DNA of 64,000 nucleotides from Robinsoniella peoriensis. Its GTDB lineage: Bacteria > Bacillota > Clostridia > Lachnospirales > Lachnospiraceae. A program made the position numbers and the translations under genes. Numbering within the stretch: position 1 is the first letter of the stretch; every line of letters starts with the position of its first letter. Shown here piece by piece: positions 10,801 to 18,639 of the stretch. The stretch is from contig NZ_JTGN01000013.1 of assembly GCF_000797495.1 (NCBI RefSeq), positions 82,469 to 146,468 of the forward strand, in the 5' to 3' direction. Below the pieces are notes generated by a model. That model searched no databases, was not told the origin of the DNA, and saw only the letters and a list, made by a program, of their open reading frames with translations.

Positions 10801-12857
10801 CAAAAGAAGCTCTGGTAGAGTATCTGAATGATGAAGGAGTCTGGACTGAGGCAGAAAAAATAACTGAAATGAAAGAGAACCAGTATAATACGATCACATT
10901 GAAAAAACCGGTTCTGGCAGCAGCAATTAGGGTGACCTTACAGCCACAGGATGAAAATTCGGCAATTGGTATCATCGAATGGAAGGTTTCCGGTGAACTG
11001 GTAAGTTCTCAGGGAGTCAACAAGAAAAACCTTAGAAACATCCTGGATATCGCCAATACAAAAGCAAAAGGCAGATACACAGCAGAAAGCTGGGCAGTAT
11101 TTGCGGAAGCGCTTGCAAATGCACAGAATTTGGTCAACCAGGGAGGTCTGACACAGGAAGAAATCAATGCAACCTTTGACGCACTTTATAATGCAGTTAA
11201 TGAATTGCAGGCAGCAGAACAGACACAGGAAATTATGAATATCGCACCGGAGGCTGCCGTGTCCGCCAATATCAACAGCCCGAATGATTTAGGCGGTGCA
11301 GACACAATGAAAGATGGTTATGATCCTGCTTCATCCATGGATAAATCAAATGGGACATGGCATAACTGGGGTCAGGAAGGCAAAGAAGCCTGGGTACAGT
11401 ATGACTGGGATACAGCGCAGGAAATTCACAGCATTGATGTATATTATTTTACAGACGGAGGCGGAATTCTTCTTCCGGCAGAGTCCAGATTTGAGTATCT
11501 GGGAGAAGACGGTCAGTGGTACGAAATGAATACGGTTTCTGAAAATATACCGGATGCATACAACACCCTGAATCTGGAAAATCCGGTAATGGCTAAGGCA
11601 TTAAAGATTACAATGCAGCCGGTAGTGGAAGCAGGAGGACTGCATGGAGTTGGCATCATTGAATGGCGGGTAATGGCCATGACAGGTGCAGCAGACAGCG
11701 TTATTACTTCCGAACTGGAAGGGTTGATTGCAGCAGCTCAGAAAAAGTCCGAAGCAGATTATACAGTACTAGGATGGAGTCAGTTACAGACAGCGCTTGG
11801 ACAGGCAGATAATGCGCTGGGCAAAGGAGATGTAACACAGGAAGAGATTGATGCGGCAGCAAAAGCATTGCAGGAAGCAATGATTATCAGGGAAGATCCG
11901 GTAGTTCCAGCAGATAAGAAAGAACTCATAAACCTGATTACCCTTGCAGAAAGCAAACTGTCCGGTAAATATACGACAGAAAGCCTGGATGCCCTGAAGA
12001 AAGCATTACAAAATGCAAAGAAGACAGCGGCAGACGAAAAAGCAGTTCAGGAAGAAGTAGATCAGGCTAAAACAGCACTGGAAGCTGCAATCGCAGGCTT
12101 AAAAGTAAAAGAGGATCCAAAGCCGATAGTAAATAAGGCAGAATTACAGAAGCTGATTAACTCATATGCAGGGCTTAAGTCATCCGATTATACTGCAGTA
12201 AGCTGGTCTGCATACTTGAAAGTATTAAATAACGCAAAGATGGTGAACCTGAATGCTAATGCAGCACAAAAGGACGTGGATGCTGCGTTGTCCATGCTGC
12301 AGCAGGCATACAAGGCCCTTGTGAAAGCACCCGTTGTTAAACCGGTTCCGAAAAAGAATGCAGTAGTAACAATTGGTAATGCGAAATACAAGGTTACAAA
12401 ATCATCGAGCAAAAATGGAACCGTAATGTATGTAAAACCTACGAAAATAACTTTTAAGAAGGTTACGATACCCGCAGCGGTTAAGATTAACGGTTATACA
12501 TTCAAAGTAACCCAGATTGCAAAGAAGGCATTTTACAAGAATAAAAAACTGCAGAGTGTCACCATTGGAAAATATGTGACCAATATTGGACCAAGTGCAT
12601 TCCGGGATTGTAAGAAGCTGAAATCTGTGGTGATCGGATCAAGCGTAAAGCGTATTGAAAAGTATGCATTTATGAATGATAAGAATCTAAAAAAGATTAC
12701 GATTAAGAGTAAGAATTTGAAAACCATTCAAAAGAAGGCGTTTACAAATATTTATAGTAAGGCAGAGTTTAAGGTACCTGCGAAGAAGTTGAAGAATTAT
12801 AAGAAACATTTGTTAGATCGTGGGGTAAAAACAACTGCTAAGTTTAAAAAGTTATAA
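4875..12857 (+). CDS. Giant secreted multi-domain protein with DUF5695-like core
   Basis: 2660 residues. A signal peptide (about 1-40) is followed by two discoidin-like domains (about 50-215, 220-373), a large DUF5695-like (glycosidase-like) core (about 377-1280, with EGYFGWGDDWGFTHGEY and ENWWNFQYTASLAGY), a PKD-like domain (1285-1380), a LamG/concanavalin-like domain (1386-1590) and an Ig-like domain (1597-1672). Then discoidin and FIVAR modules alternate (discoidin at 1678-1824, 1901-2043, 2121-2272; FIVAR at 1833-1896, 2049-2116, 2276-2342, 2349-2413, 2419-2486), and BspA-type LRR repeats close the protein (about 2496-2660). There is no LPXTG motif; attachment may be through the basic LRR tail. 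The start has GAGGAGG. It probably binds and attacks a plant or host glycan outside the cell, upstream of the GH51 enzyme. The catalytic activity is unproven. Confidence 0.8.
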   Translation: MKKKRLVNGAVKVTASALAMALMITSVPLPGLTGTDTVYAAEKAAETDEFFIAPDGERPNNVAGSADVSTSYVSGWETLTAVNDGKVSKTSGTGKEETGACYGSWGNPAKPASETLTYTWENEVELNSSGVYFWYDGDEPDSGGIKIPKSCKYEYMDADGNFVEVGNAKGLGCRADGFNITTFDTVKTKGLRVTIEKQKADENGVGVIEWEAYGKVMPFNIAPRAEASASINRPEDLGGIDALNDEAEPAASAGAGDGLVWHSWTNEGQMAYVQYTWQKEAVIDSTEIYYFTDNGGILAPEKTVVEYWDAAAGDWAEAAVVTENKLDAYNVVTFDQPIKTNQLKLTMTPQGYGTPENHAVGIKEWKVLGNAEKPSGEVELSNDYFYLKIGKYGHIDELKIQGDLYDTNYVLNAEYAPTQGASKEHQWMGELMFQTKWEGEDTWTESMTSASDNGSKTRKIELKGNKVEVTYEDAKEDKGIKDFKLVETYELVDNQIVWSMTVTNTKDKNLIIGDFGVPMPFSEFWPGGTQVYETSVVDHSFVGQDSSYIYASRPSGQGKFLLFTPDTSTGAGFEYQDHWRINNGHAGSVWAQDQGGWANGLNVFYIHSDVIKSTGSSYLENTSLTLAPGESKTYTFKFTGVDDEQDMKTKLYEEGIIDAVAVPSMAFSVNMPAKFYLHTSYGKDQIQDIQVNCSHDTGLYEGLQKSVSNKQECTKEEGTKVEYLETVTQDGEQYHIYNLQLSCLGANHVEITYDDGKQTTLQFYAMDSVEDALELHADFVTEKTQVNAPGEIYDKIFDDWMMDTKSVRGVYEGYFGWGDDWGFTHGEYLAEKNVYQPVKEQITAVDEYLDTFIWNGLMKEHQEDYMVNDWLDNEPNNTGQGIYRGYAYPHVYNTYFSMYKIAEKYPDMIDYAEDKGTYLLRAANILKALYSKGVSYNWDTGLMGESTTPDIIAALESEGYYDEAAQVTEIMDEKYSNFKGNKYPYGSEYAYDNTGEEAVYTLAKLNDNTDMMGKIDLKTRACRGLQPIWYHYGNPTTICGENWWNFQYTASLAGYCMDDWLRLQDNGLTETEMADAARVNYAGKLANLTCINSGQIDADPENIGTVSWTYQSELGNSGGQGTGGGSIHNGWRQMSGEADTGLFGALRILSSDVSTDNIFGLFGYGCEVSEEGGFYQVTPLDGVYTRLNFINQKLSIELDRDQYTRAKVSKDSNYVELNVRNLEVSEHKSDIEFTGLKPGSYQIKVNGNVTGSFQYIGEETTVVSVPLPAAETASVVIEEGEPLENTAPAVDAGKDLNVYLSDTYRLEGAAKDDGYPNMTLTSLWEVTSKPEGANVTIANPDKLISGISVDKAGTYQLKLSVSDGALSAEDTLTLVVKEDEKLPEVLANYEFEEVDVLKRVVKDSSSAGNDAAAVSKPAVAEGKEGNAVNFTGTYCGYVKMPSSLTKNVTDCTILADVKLNAVQGSGARIFHFGDTDGKRMYVSFEGKNELVLGITDTKTNKTAEYKTGIKLGTGFWKNIALTMENQTLILYVDGEAVYTLEDCGFTLADLGDVQMNYIGRSENKQSAFLNGLVDNFTVKSAAMTAEELADAYAPEEDAKPVSAEVGSYVTVVGKAPELPETLRVLYDNGIYKDSKVIWEAVSEDKYGKAGSFKVNGTVEGMDHPVQASVFVMDGEETNLASLAKPTAIINSVNDLGGVAGLNDGFEPSSSMDTSHGVWHNWLGNQGGEAWVQYTWEKEIMITASDAYYFKDGGGNFCPVSVKYEYLGSGGDWQAFTGTDGLGVATNKYNKTTFDPVMTKAIRMTMTPEKLGCGVIEWKVYGYQVDTEPAVDMTELKKAVELAETKAAYYYTAETWSTFADVLEEAENMLSDETAVQDDVDALLTKLQEAKDALEIMPGAVSANLAPQAEVSASVNKVQAVKDGIDPVNSSDSSNGVWDSTGEEGREAWVQYDFEELVRIDSTDIYYYQDGGKVKLPKEALVEYLNDEGVWTEAEKITEMKENQYNTITLKKPVLAAAIRVTLQPQDENSAIGIIEWKVSGELVSSQGVNKKNLRNILDIANTKAKGRYTAESWAVFAEALANAQNLVNQGGLTQEEINATFDALYNAVNELQAAEQTQEIMNIAPEAAVSANINSPNDLGGADTMKDGYDPASSMDKSNGTWHNWGQEGKEAWVQYDWDTAQEIHSIDVYYFTDGGGILLPAESRFEYLGEDGQWYEMNTVSENIPDAYNTLNLENPVMAKALKITMQPVVEAGGLHGVGIIEWRVMAMTGAADSVITSELEGLIAAAQKKSEADYTVLGWSQLQTALGQADNALGKGDVTQEEIDAAAKALQEAMIIREDPVVPADKKELINLITLAESKLSGKYTTESLDALKKALQNAKKTAADEKAVQEEVDQAKTALEAAIAGLKVKEDPKPIVNKAELQKLINSYAGLKSSDYTAVSWSAYLKVLNNAKMVNLNANAAQKDVDAALSMLQQAYKALVKAPVVKPVPKKNAVVTIGNAKYKVTKSSSKNGTVMYVKPTKITFKKVTIPAAVKINGYTFKVTQIAKKAFYKNKKLQSVTIGKYVTNIGPSAFRDCKKLKSVVIGSSVKRIEKYAFMNDKNLKKITIKSKNLKTIQKKAFTNIYSKAEFKVPAKKLKNYKKHLLDRGVKTTAKFKKL

Positions 12858-12898
12858 TCAGCTAAGATAGTATTTAAATTGTAGAATGAATGGTTTGG

Positions 12899-12950
12899 AA
12901 GTGTCAGGAGCTTTCCTTTTGGGAGGAGTCTGGCACTTCTTTCTTTTATT
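12899..12950 (+). terminator. Rho-independent terminator of the GH51/DUF5695 operon
   Basis: AAGTGTCAG (12899-12907) pairs with CTGGCACTT (12930-12938), followed by the T-rich tract CTTTCTTTT. It sits about 40 bases after the stop codon. Confidence 0.8.
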
Positions 12951-13049
12951 AGAGTTTCCTATTTTATTATGCAGGTAGAAACCCAATAAAAACAAAAGGT
13001 CTCATAATTATTATGGAATACTATAAATAAAAAATATTGCAACTTAATA

Positions 13050-13078
13050 TTGACAAATGCAACAGCGTAATATATAAT
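13050..13078 (+). promoter_or_regulatory. Consensus sigma-A promoter of the Tad pilus operon
   Basis: A perfect -35 TTGACA (13050-13055) and a perfect -10 TATAAT (13073-13078) are separated by exactly 17 bases. It is the only strong promoter seen ahead of the 11-gene pilus cluster. Confidence 0.85.
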
Positions 13079-13084
13079 GAAATC

Positions 13085-13337
13085 ACTTCTTACAGAATTT
13101 CAACTTCATCTAAATTTAAAGGGATGATTTCTTCTTAAGAATTCTATTTTTCATAGTCAGATCGACTATATTTCCTTTGTGTTTTTTGTAACAGTTTTTA
13201 ATTATTTCAAATTAGAAGTAGATAAATAAAGGGGGTGCTTTGCGATGGTGGCGGTATTCTGACATTGGCTTGAAGGAGCGCACACAATTTAATATACAGA
13301 ACCAATGAACAAATTGAAATGTTTTATGAGGTGAGAA
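13085..13337 (+). other. Long untranslated leader of the Tad operon
   Basis: About 250 bases separate the inferred start site from cpaA. It holds a small hairpin (ATAGTC-AGATC-GACTAT, near 13157-13173) and a five-codon frame (ATG at 13244) behind AAAGGGGG. I do not recognise a c-di-GMP or other riboswitch. The length suggests post-transcriptional control. Confidence 0.4.
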
Positions 13338-13850
13338 ATGAAAGAAATGGAGTTTCTGTGCATTTTATGTCTGGTCTTATTGGCGGTTATTCTGGATTTT
13401 TGGAAGGGGAAAATACCAAACTTACTTACTTTCACAGGGATGGCAGCAGGCGGAGTGTTCCAAGCCTTAAATACAGGATATATGGGAATACTTTTATTTT
13501 TGGGAGGTGTAGGAACTCCGCTCCTGGTTTTAGGGGCATTATACTATTTTAGAATGATTGGAGCAGGAGACATTAAGTTATTCTGCGCATTGGGAAGCTT
13601 TTTAGGAACAACGAAGATCATAACCTGTATCTTTATTGCTTTTCTGGCAGGGGCAGGTATTTCAGTGATACTGATTCTATGGCGGCGCAATTTGTGGAAC
13701 CGTCTTGCATATTTCTATGCGTATATCAGCAATTATTTTTATTTAAAAAAGTGGGAGCCATATCGGAGGGATGAAGATGTGGACAGCCATATGCATTTTT
13801 CAGTACCTATATTAATCAGCATTATATTATACGCGGGAGGTTTTTATTGA
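13338..13850 (+). CDS. cpaA: Prepilin peptidase, A24 (CpaA/TadV) type
   Basis: A 170-residue polytopic membrane aspartyl protease that cleaves the leader of Flp-type prepilins. The two catalytic aspartates are visible in LDFWKGKIPN (near residue 20) and in GAGDIKL (near residue 75). It starts at ATG 13338 behind GAGGTGAG; an overlapping frame starting at 13319 is a shadow. It overlaps the next gene by four bases. A second A24-type protein is encoded at 21275 in the same cluster. Confidence 0.9.
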   Translation: MKEMEFLCILCLVLLAVILDFWKGKIPNLLTFTGMAAGGVFQALNTGYMGILLFLGGVGTPLLVLGALYYFRMIGAGDIKLFCALGSFLGTTKIITCIFIAFLAGAGISVILILWRRNLWNRLAYFYAYISNYFYLKKWEPYRRDEDVDSHMHFSVPILISIILYAGGFY

Positions 13851-14893
13851 AGAAAAATATTTTTGCAGTATGTGATTTGGAAGCAGCGTATGCTTATAAC
13901 TTAATGGAATACATGAATATCAAGCAAAACACACCATTCGAGGTGCAGGCATTTACCAATGTTAAAAGTCTCAGTATTTATGCAAAAGAGCATGATATTG
14001 AAATGCTTTTAATTTCGGCACAGGCTATGTGTGAGGAAGTGAAGACGCTTAATATTGGACGGATTATGATCCTGTCTGAAGGGGAACTGATACAGGAATT
14101 AGCGGAATACCCTGCTGTCTACAAATACCAGTCTTCTGACAATTTAATTGCAGAGGTTATGGGGTATTATGCAAATCAGAATGTAATGGTAAACCCGATG
14201 GCGTTATTGAAAAAGGATGTTGAGCTCATAGGGATTTATTCACCGGTTAAGAGAACGCTTAAGACTTCATTTGCTTTGACTCTGGGGCAGATTTTATCTA
14301 AAAAAAGAGCTGTATTATATTTAAATCTGGAGGACTATGCCGGATTTGAAACACTTATGGGGAAGGAGTTTGCGGCAGACATAGCGGATCTTATGTTTTT
14401 TGTAAGGCAGGGGAGCGGCAATATTATATACAAGTTAGACAGTATGGTACAGAGTATTCATAATCTGGATTATATCCCGCCTGCTTTTTCACCTATGGAT
14501 CTTAGAAATGTGGAGTATGAGGAGTGGATGAAGCTATTGGGAGATATTATAAATTTTAGTTCCTATGATACCATCATTCTGGATATCGGGGAACAGATAG
14601 ATGATGTCTTCCGATTATTGAAGCAATGCAGAAAAATCTACATGCCGGTAAGAGAGGACAGTGTATCACTGGCGAAATTGGATCACTTTGAAAAAGTACT
14701 GAAAATGTGGGACTGCGAAGATATACTGGAACGTACGAGAAAGCTGAAACTGCCTTTTCACAGCAGTTTCGGTCCCAGGGATCATTATGTGGAACAGCTT
14801 ATGTGGGGGGAACTGGGCGACTATGTTAGAAAGTTAATTGATGAGGAAGAAAACGATGAAAGAGGCACAAGAACAGTTCCGGATCCTTCGTAA
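13847..14893 (+). CDS. tadZ: CpaE/TadZ-like pilus localisation ATPase
   Basis: A 348-residue protein with an N-terminal receiver-like segment (about 1-125) and a C-terminal MinD/ParA-like P-loop fold. The Walker A region is degenerate (GIYSPVKRTLKTSFALTLGQ), a frequent feature of TadZ proteins in Clostridia. TadZ marks the cell pole or site where the Tad secretion machine assembles. It starts at TTG 13847 with GGGAGG upstream, overlapping the end of cpaA, and its 3' end overlaps the start region of tadA. Confidence 0.8.
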   Translation: MKKNIFAVCDLEAAYAYNLMEYMNIKQNTPFEVQAFTNVKSLSIYAKEHDIEMLLISAQAMCEEVKTLNIGRIMILSEGELIQELAEYPAVYKYQSSDNLIAEVMGYYANQNVMVNPMALLKKDVELIGIYSPVKRTLKTSFALTLGQILSKKRAVLYLNLEDYAGFETLMGKEFAADIADLMFFVRQGSGNIIYKLDSMVQSIHNLDYIPPAFSPMDLRNVEYEEWMKLLGDIINFSSYDTIILDIGEQIDDVFRLLKQCRKIYMPVREDSVSLAKLDHFEKVLKMWDCEDILERTRKLKLPFHSSFGPRDHYVEQLMWGELGDYVRKLIDEEENDERGTRTVPDPS

Positions 14894-16094
14894 GCGGCTG
14901 CTTGAAAAACTGGAGAACGCAGGAAGCCTTAGTGATGAAGAAATCAAAGGGACAATTAATGAAATGCTCATAGAAGCGGGCAGAGAATTTTACTTAAGCC
15001 TGAAAAGAAAGGAAGAACTGCAAAAGGAACTGTTTAATTCCATCCGGAAGCTGGATATTCTACAGGAGCTGATCGATGATGATACGATTACGGAGGTTAT
15101 GGTAAATGGAACAGATGGTATTTTTATTGAGAAAAACGGCAGAATTTCCAAATGGGATAAGAATTTTTATTCTAAAGGAAAGATTGAGGATCTGGTTCAG
15201 TCAATAGCGGCAAATAGCAACCGTATTGTGAATGAAACTGTTCCAATCGTAGATGCCAGATTAGAAAACGGTGCCAGAGTTAATATTGTTTTACCGCCGG
15301 CAGCGATTAATGGTCCGATTATTACCATCCGGCAGTTTCCAGCCAGTCCTATCCGGATTGGGGAATTAATGGCCTGGAAGGCAGTTACAAAAGAGGCGGC
15401 TGAATTTCTAAGGAAGCTGGTAATTGCCGGATACAACATCTTTATCAGTGGCGGAACCGGGTCCGGTAAGACCACATTTCTAAATGCATTATCTGATTTT
15501 ATACCCAAAGAAGAAAGAATTATTACCATTGAGGACAATGCGGAACTCCAGATACAGGGAGTTAAGAATCTGGTAAGGCTGGAGGCGCGAAAAGGAAATA
15601 CCCAGGGGGAGCACGAAATAACCATTAGGGATCTGATTAAATCGAGCCTTCGCATGCGGCCGGATCGGATTATCGTAGGTGAGGTACGTGGAGAAGAGGC
15701 GCTTGATATGCTGCAGGCGCTCAATACCGGACATGATGGCTCGCTCAGCACCGGACATGGGAACAGCCCCAGGGATATGCTGGCAAGATTAGAAACAATG
15801 GTTTTGCTGGGGATTGAGCTTCCGGTGTCGGCAATCCGCAGGCAGATTGCATCCGGAATTGATATTATGGTACACCTGGGGAGAATGCGGGATAGAAGCA
15901 GAAAAGTGTTAGAGATCATTGAAATTATGGGTTATCGCTATGAGACGGAGGAAATTATGACAAAAGTACTGTATGAATTTGAAGAGACCGGAACAGAAAA
16001 GGGTAAGATTACAGGTCAGCTTGTAAAAAAGGCAGCGTTAACAGATACCAGAAAATTACTGCAGCGGGGAGTCTACACTGGAGAAAAGATTTGA
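14856..16094 (+). CDS. cpaF: Tad pilus assembly ATPase CpaF/TadA
   Basis: A roughly 412-residue type II/IV secretion ATPase that powers Flp pilus extension and retraction. The Walker A motif is GGTGSGKTTFLNAL, followed by IITIEDNAELQ, an Asp box with RMRPDRIIVGEVRGEE and a His box LSTGHGNSP. The start ATG at 14856 has GAGGAAG seven bases upstream; an earlier TTG/ATG at 14838/14841 is possible. It acts in the cytoplasm on the TadB/TadC membrane platform. Its start lies inside the 3' end of tadZ, so the genes are coupled. Confidence 0.95.
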   Translation: MKEAQEQFRILRKRLLEKLENAGSLSDEEIKGTINEMLIEAGREFYLSLKRKEELQKELFNSIRKLDILQELIDDDTITEVMVNGTDGIFIEKNGRISKWDKNFYSKGKIEDLVQSIAANSNRIVNETVPIVDARLENGARVNIVLPPAAINGPIITIRQFPASPIRIGELMAWKAVTKEAAEFLRKLVIAGYNIFISGGTGSGKTTFLNALSDFIPKEERIITIEDNAELQIQGVKNLVRLEARKGNTQGEHEITIRDLIKSSLRMRPDRIIVGEVRGEEALDMLQALNTGHDGSLSTGHGNSPRDMLARLETMVLLGIELPVSAIRRQIASGIDIMVHLGRMRDRSRKVLEIIEIMGYRYETEEIMTKVLYEFEETGTEKGKITGQLVKKAALTDTRKLLQRGVYTGEKI

Positions 16095-16154
16095 GGTATT
16101 GGAAAAAATTAGCTGCCTGGCGGTTTTATGCAGGAGATAAAAGGAGGATGAGAA

Positions 16155-16892
16155 ATGGACTATAACCAGTATAATTTTACGGGTAAGCAGTGGATTTACC
16201 AGGTGCTGCTCTATGGGGTAATAGATGGAGCTGTCAGTATATTGTTTTACCGTTCCTTTCTTGCATTTATGGTTTTACTGCCTGGGTTCTTTTTTTTTCA
16301 GAAGCAAAGGAAAGGGGACTATATTCTGGCAGGAAAAAAAGAACTCAGCAAACAATTTCTGACTGGGATACAGGCCGTCTCTGCTGCGTTGTCTGCGGGA
16401 TATTCCGTTGAGAATGCTTTTGAAGAAGCTTTGGGAGATATGGAGCGGGTGTATGAAAATGACGATATGATTATGAAGGAATTCACGCATATCAGAAATC
16501 AGCTGAAGCTGAATCATACTTTAGAAAATCTCTTGCTGGATCTTGCCAAAAGAAGCAGGATTGAGGAAATTGAGAATTTTGCTGAGGTATTCAGTGCGGC
16601 AAAAAGAACCGGCGGTGATCTGATAACAATTATTCGAAATACTATTTTATGTATCAGCCAAAAAGAAGAAACAAAAATGGAGATTGAAACCTGTCTGTCC
16701 GCCAAGCGTCTGGAACAGAAAATAATGAGTGGTGTTCCTTTTATGATACTAATTTATGTAGGGATTGCATCTCCGGGTTTCTTAGATGTAATGTATCACA
16801 ATCCTGCCGGGATCTGTATTATGAGTCTTTGCTTGATAACCTATGGAGCTGCCTATATGTGGGGGAAGAAAATCGTGGATATTGAGGTGTAG
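16155..16892 (+). CDS. tadB: Tad pilus platform protein TadB
   Basis: A 245-residue type II secretion F-domain protein with membrane spans near residues 27-45, 195-215 and 220-238. The GspF signature is present (LSAGYSVENAFEEAL, then ENFAEVFSAAKRTGGDL). With TadC it makes the inner-membrane platform that the CpaF ATPase drives. It starts at an ATG behind AAAGGAGGATGAG, 60 bases after cpaF, and lies 3 bases before tadC. Confidence 0.9.
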   Translation: MDYNQYNFTGKQWIYQVLLYGVIDGAVSILFYRSFLAFMVLLPGFFFFQKQRKGDYILAGKKELSKQFLTGIQAVSAALSAGYSVENAFEEALGDMERVYENDDMIMKEFTHIRNQLKLNHTLENLLLDLAKRSRIEEIENFAEVFSAAKRTGGDLITIIRNTILCISQKEETKMEIETCLSAKRLEQKIMSGVPFMILIYVGIASPGFLDVMYHNPAGICIMSLCLITYGAAYMWGKKIVDIEV

Positions 16893-16895
16893 CGT

Positions 16896-18338
16896 ATGAT
16901 GTTATGTTGGGGGTTACTGGCGGTATTTGGCATTTTATTTGCAGTGGCATCTGCGGTTAAAGTTCCGGAAAGCTTCTATATTAAAAAGCTCATGATACCG
17001 TTTTATAAAATAAGTATTTTTATATTCGAAATGTTTCCAAAAAAAGGACGGTTTTACGTTCAAAAGAGAGTGGAAAAAGATCTGGAGGCTGTTAGCTGCG
17101 GGAAAAAGGCTGACATTCAAAATTATTATATGGAAAAGCTGGCACTGGGGCTTTGTATTGTTTTTATAGGAACAGGGTGTTCTCTGGGAATACAGATTTT
17201 AACGGAATCGGATCAGATATTAAAAGAAGGCAATATACTGGAGCGTCCGGGATATGGAGAAGGAGATCTGGAAACAAGCCTTCAGGCAAAAATTGAGGGA
17301 TTAGAGGATAAATCCGATATATCTTTTGATCTGGGAGCTCAGCAGTACCGTTTGGAACAAAAACAGGAATTAATAACCCAGGCAATTGGGAAGCTGGAGA
17401 AATTAATATTAGGGGAAAATAATACTATGGACGAAGTAAGGAAAAAATTGTATCTTCCCCAAACAATTCTGGAAGGAAAGGTTCAGGCAGAATGGATTTC
17501 TGAGCCACTTGAGATAATCGATGAAGAGGGATTTATTATCGGTGATATTCCGGAAGAAGGGATTCTGGTAAAGTTAACCGCAAGTCTGGAATGCTTTGGT
17601 GAAAAAGGAGAATTCTGCACTTATGCCCGGGTGCTGCCGCCTGTTTACACAAAAGAAGAAGAATTATATGTTCAGTTAAAGAAGGAAATTGAACAGGCAA
17701 ATAAAGAAGGGGCAGCAGAGAAGGAGATGGAACTCCCGGATCGAGTTGATGGTAAGAAAGTCAAATGGTCTAAAAGTCCATCAGAGATTGCAGGAATTTT
17801 ATGTGTGGCAGCTATTTTGGCCGGAATCTGCGTCTATATAGGAAAGGATGCCGAACTACATAAATTGGCGGAAGAGAGAAGCCGGCAAATGACAATGGAT
17901 TATCCTGACATATTGTTTAAACTGTCCATGCTTCTGGGTGCCGGTTTAACATTAAAGGCAGCATTTTCTAAAGTTGCAGCAGAATATGAAAAAAGTAAGG
18001 ATTTCAGACATAAACGGTATGCTTATGAAGAAATGGCAGCAGCCTGTCATAAAATGCAGTTGGGTATGTCGGAAGCTGCAGCGTATGAAGACTTCGGAAA
18101 CAGATGTCAGGAGATCAGATATGTAAAACTGGGCTCACTGCTTGCTCAGAATTTGAGAAAAGGTTCTAACGGACTTATGGAAATCTTACAGAACGAAGCG
18201 CTTGCCTCCATGGATGAGCGAAAACAGATGGCAAAGCGGTTTGGTGAGGCAGCCGGAACGAAAATGCTTCTTCCTATGGGAATGATGTTAGTGATTGTAT
18301 TGGTTATTTTAATGGTACCTGCGGTTATGTCTTTTTGA
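16896..18338 (+). CDS. tadC: Tad platform protein TadC with a large inserted domain
   Basis: 480 residues, against roughly 300 for a standard TadC. The C-terminal half carries the GspF domain (DYPDILFKLSMLLGAGLTLKAAF at about 340-362, ending in a final membrane span). Two central membrane spans (about 85-105 and 300-318) enclose an insertion of about 190 residues, rich in acidic residues and with alternating helix and strand character, that should face the outside of the membrane. No known domain is recognised in the insertion. It is the partner of TadB; the genes are 3 bases apart. Confidence 0.85.
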   Translation: MMLCWGLLAVFGILFAVASAVKVPESFYIKKLMIPFYKISIFIFEMFPKKGRFYVQKRVEKDLEAVSCGKKADIQNYYMEKLALGLCIVFIGTGCSLGIQILTESDQILKEGNILERPGYGEGDLETSLQAKIEGLEDKSDISFDLGAQQYRLEQKQELITQAIGKLEKLILGENNTMDEVRKKLYLPQTILEGKVQAEWISEPLEIIDEEGFIIGDIPEEGILVKLTASLECFGEKGEFCTYARVLPPVYTKEEELYVQLKKEIEQANKEGAAEKEMELPDRVDGKKVKWSKSPSEIAGILCVAAILAGICVYIGKDAELHKLAEERSRQMTMDYPDILFKLSMLLGAGLTLKAAFSKVAAEYEKSKDFRHKRYAYEEMAAACHKMQLGMSEAAAYEDFGNRCQEIRYVKLGSLLAQNLRKGSNGLMEILQNEALASMDERKQMAKRFGEAAGTKMLLPMGMMLVIVLVILMVPAVMSF

Positions 18339-18392
18339 CGTCATAACTTAGATTTAACCTTTGCGTTGCATGAGGGAAAGGAGGTGAGCAGC

Positions 18393-18560
18393 ATGAGTCA
18401 TGTCAGAGATTTTATCCGGGAAGAAGACGGCATAGGGGTTGTAGAAATTATTTTAATATTAGTGGTCTTAATCGGTCTCGTTATTATCTTTAAAAAACAA
18501 CTAACCAGTCTGGTTAAAAGTATTTTCAGCAAAATAACAAGCCAAAGCAATGGAATCTAA
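18393..18560 (+). CDS. flp: Flp pilin, Flp1-like
   Basis: A 55-residue pilin: MSHVRDFIREEDGIGVVEII opens the mature helix, and the hydrophobic stretch ILILVVLIGLVIIF follows. The cleavage site for the A24 peptidase is expected near the Gly before VVE, with the conserved Glu at mature position 5-6. The start at 18393 follows AAAGGAGGTG with ideal spacing; an earlier in-frame ATG at 18366 lacks a site. It would be the major structural subunit of the pilus. Confidence 0.9.
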   Translation: MSHVRDFIREEDGIGVVEIILILVVLIGLVIIFKKQLTSLVKSIFSKITSQSNGI

Positions 18561-18639
18561 AACGTGTTTAAAGCGTAATTATGATTTCGGTTGAAAAGAA
18601 GTTTTATGTTCAGATTATAAGATGAAAGGGGAGTATAAA

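Noticed and set aside
13085..13337. Possible c-di-GMP riboswitch before the Tad operon
   Set aside because: No GEMM-type conserved core could be read in the leader.
13319..13552. Frame overlapping cpaA with an earlier ATG
   Set aside because: The cpaA frame has the peptidase aspartates and a better ribosome binding site.
15197..15919. 240-codon minus-strand open frame
   Set aside because: It lies opposite the strongly conserved cpaF motifs; the Ser/Ile-rich product matches no family pattern.
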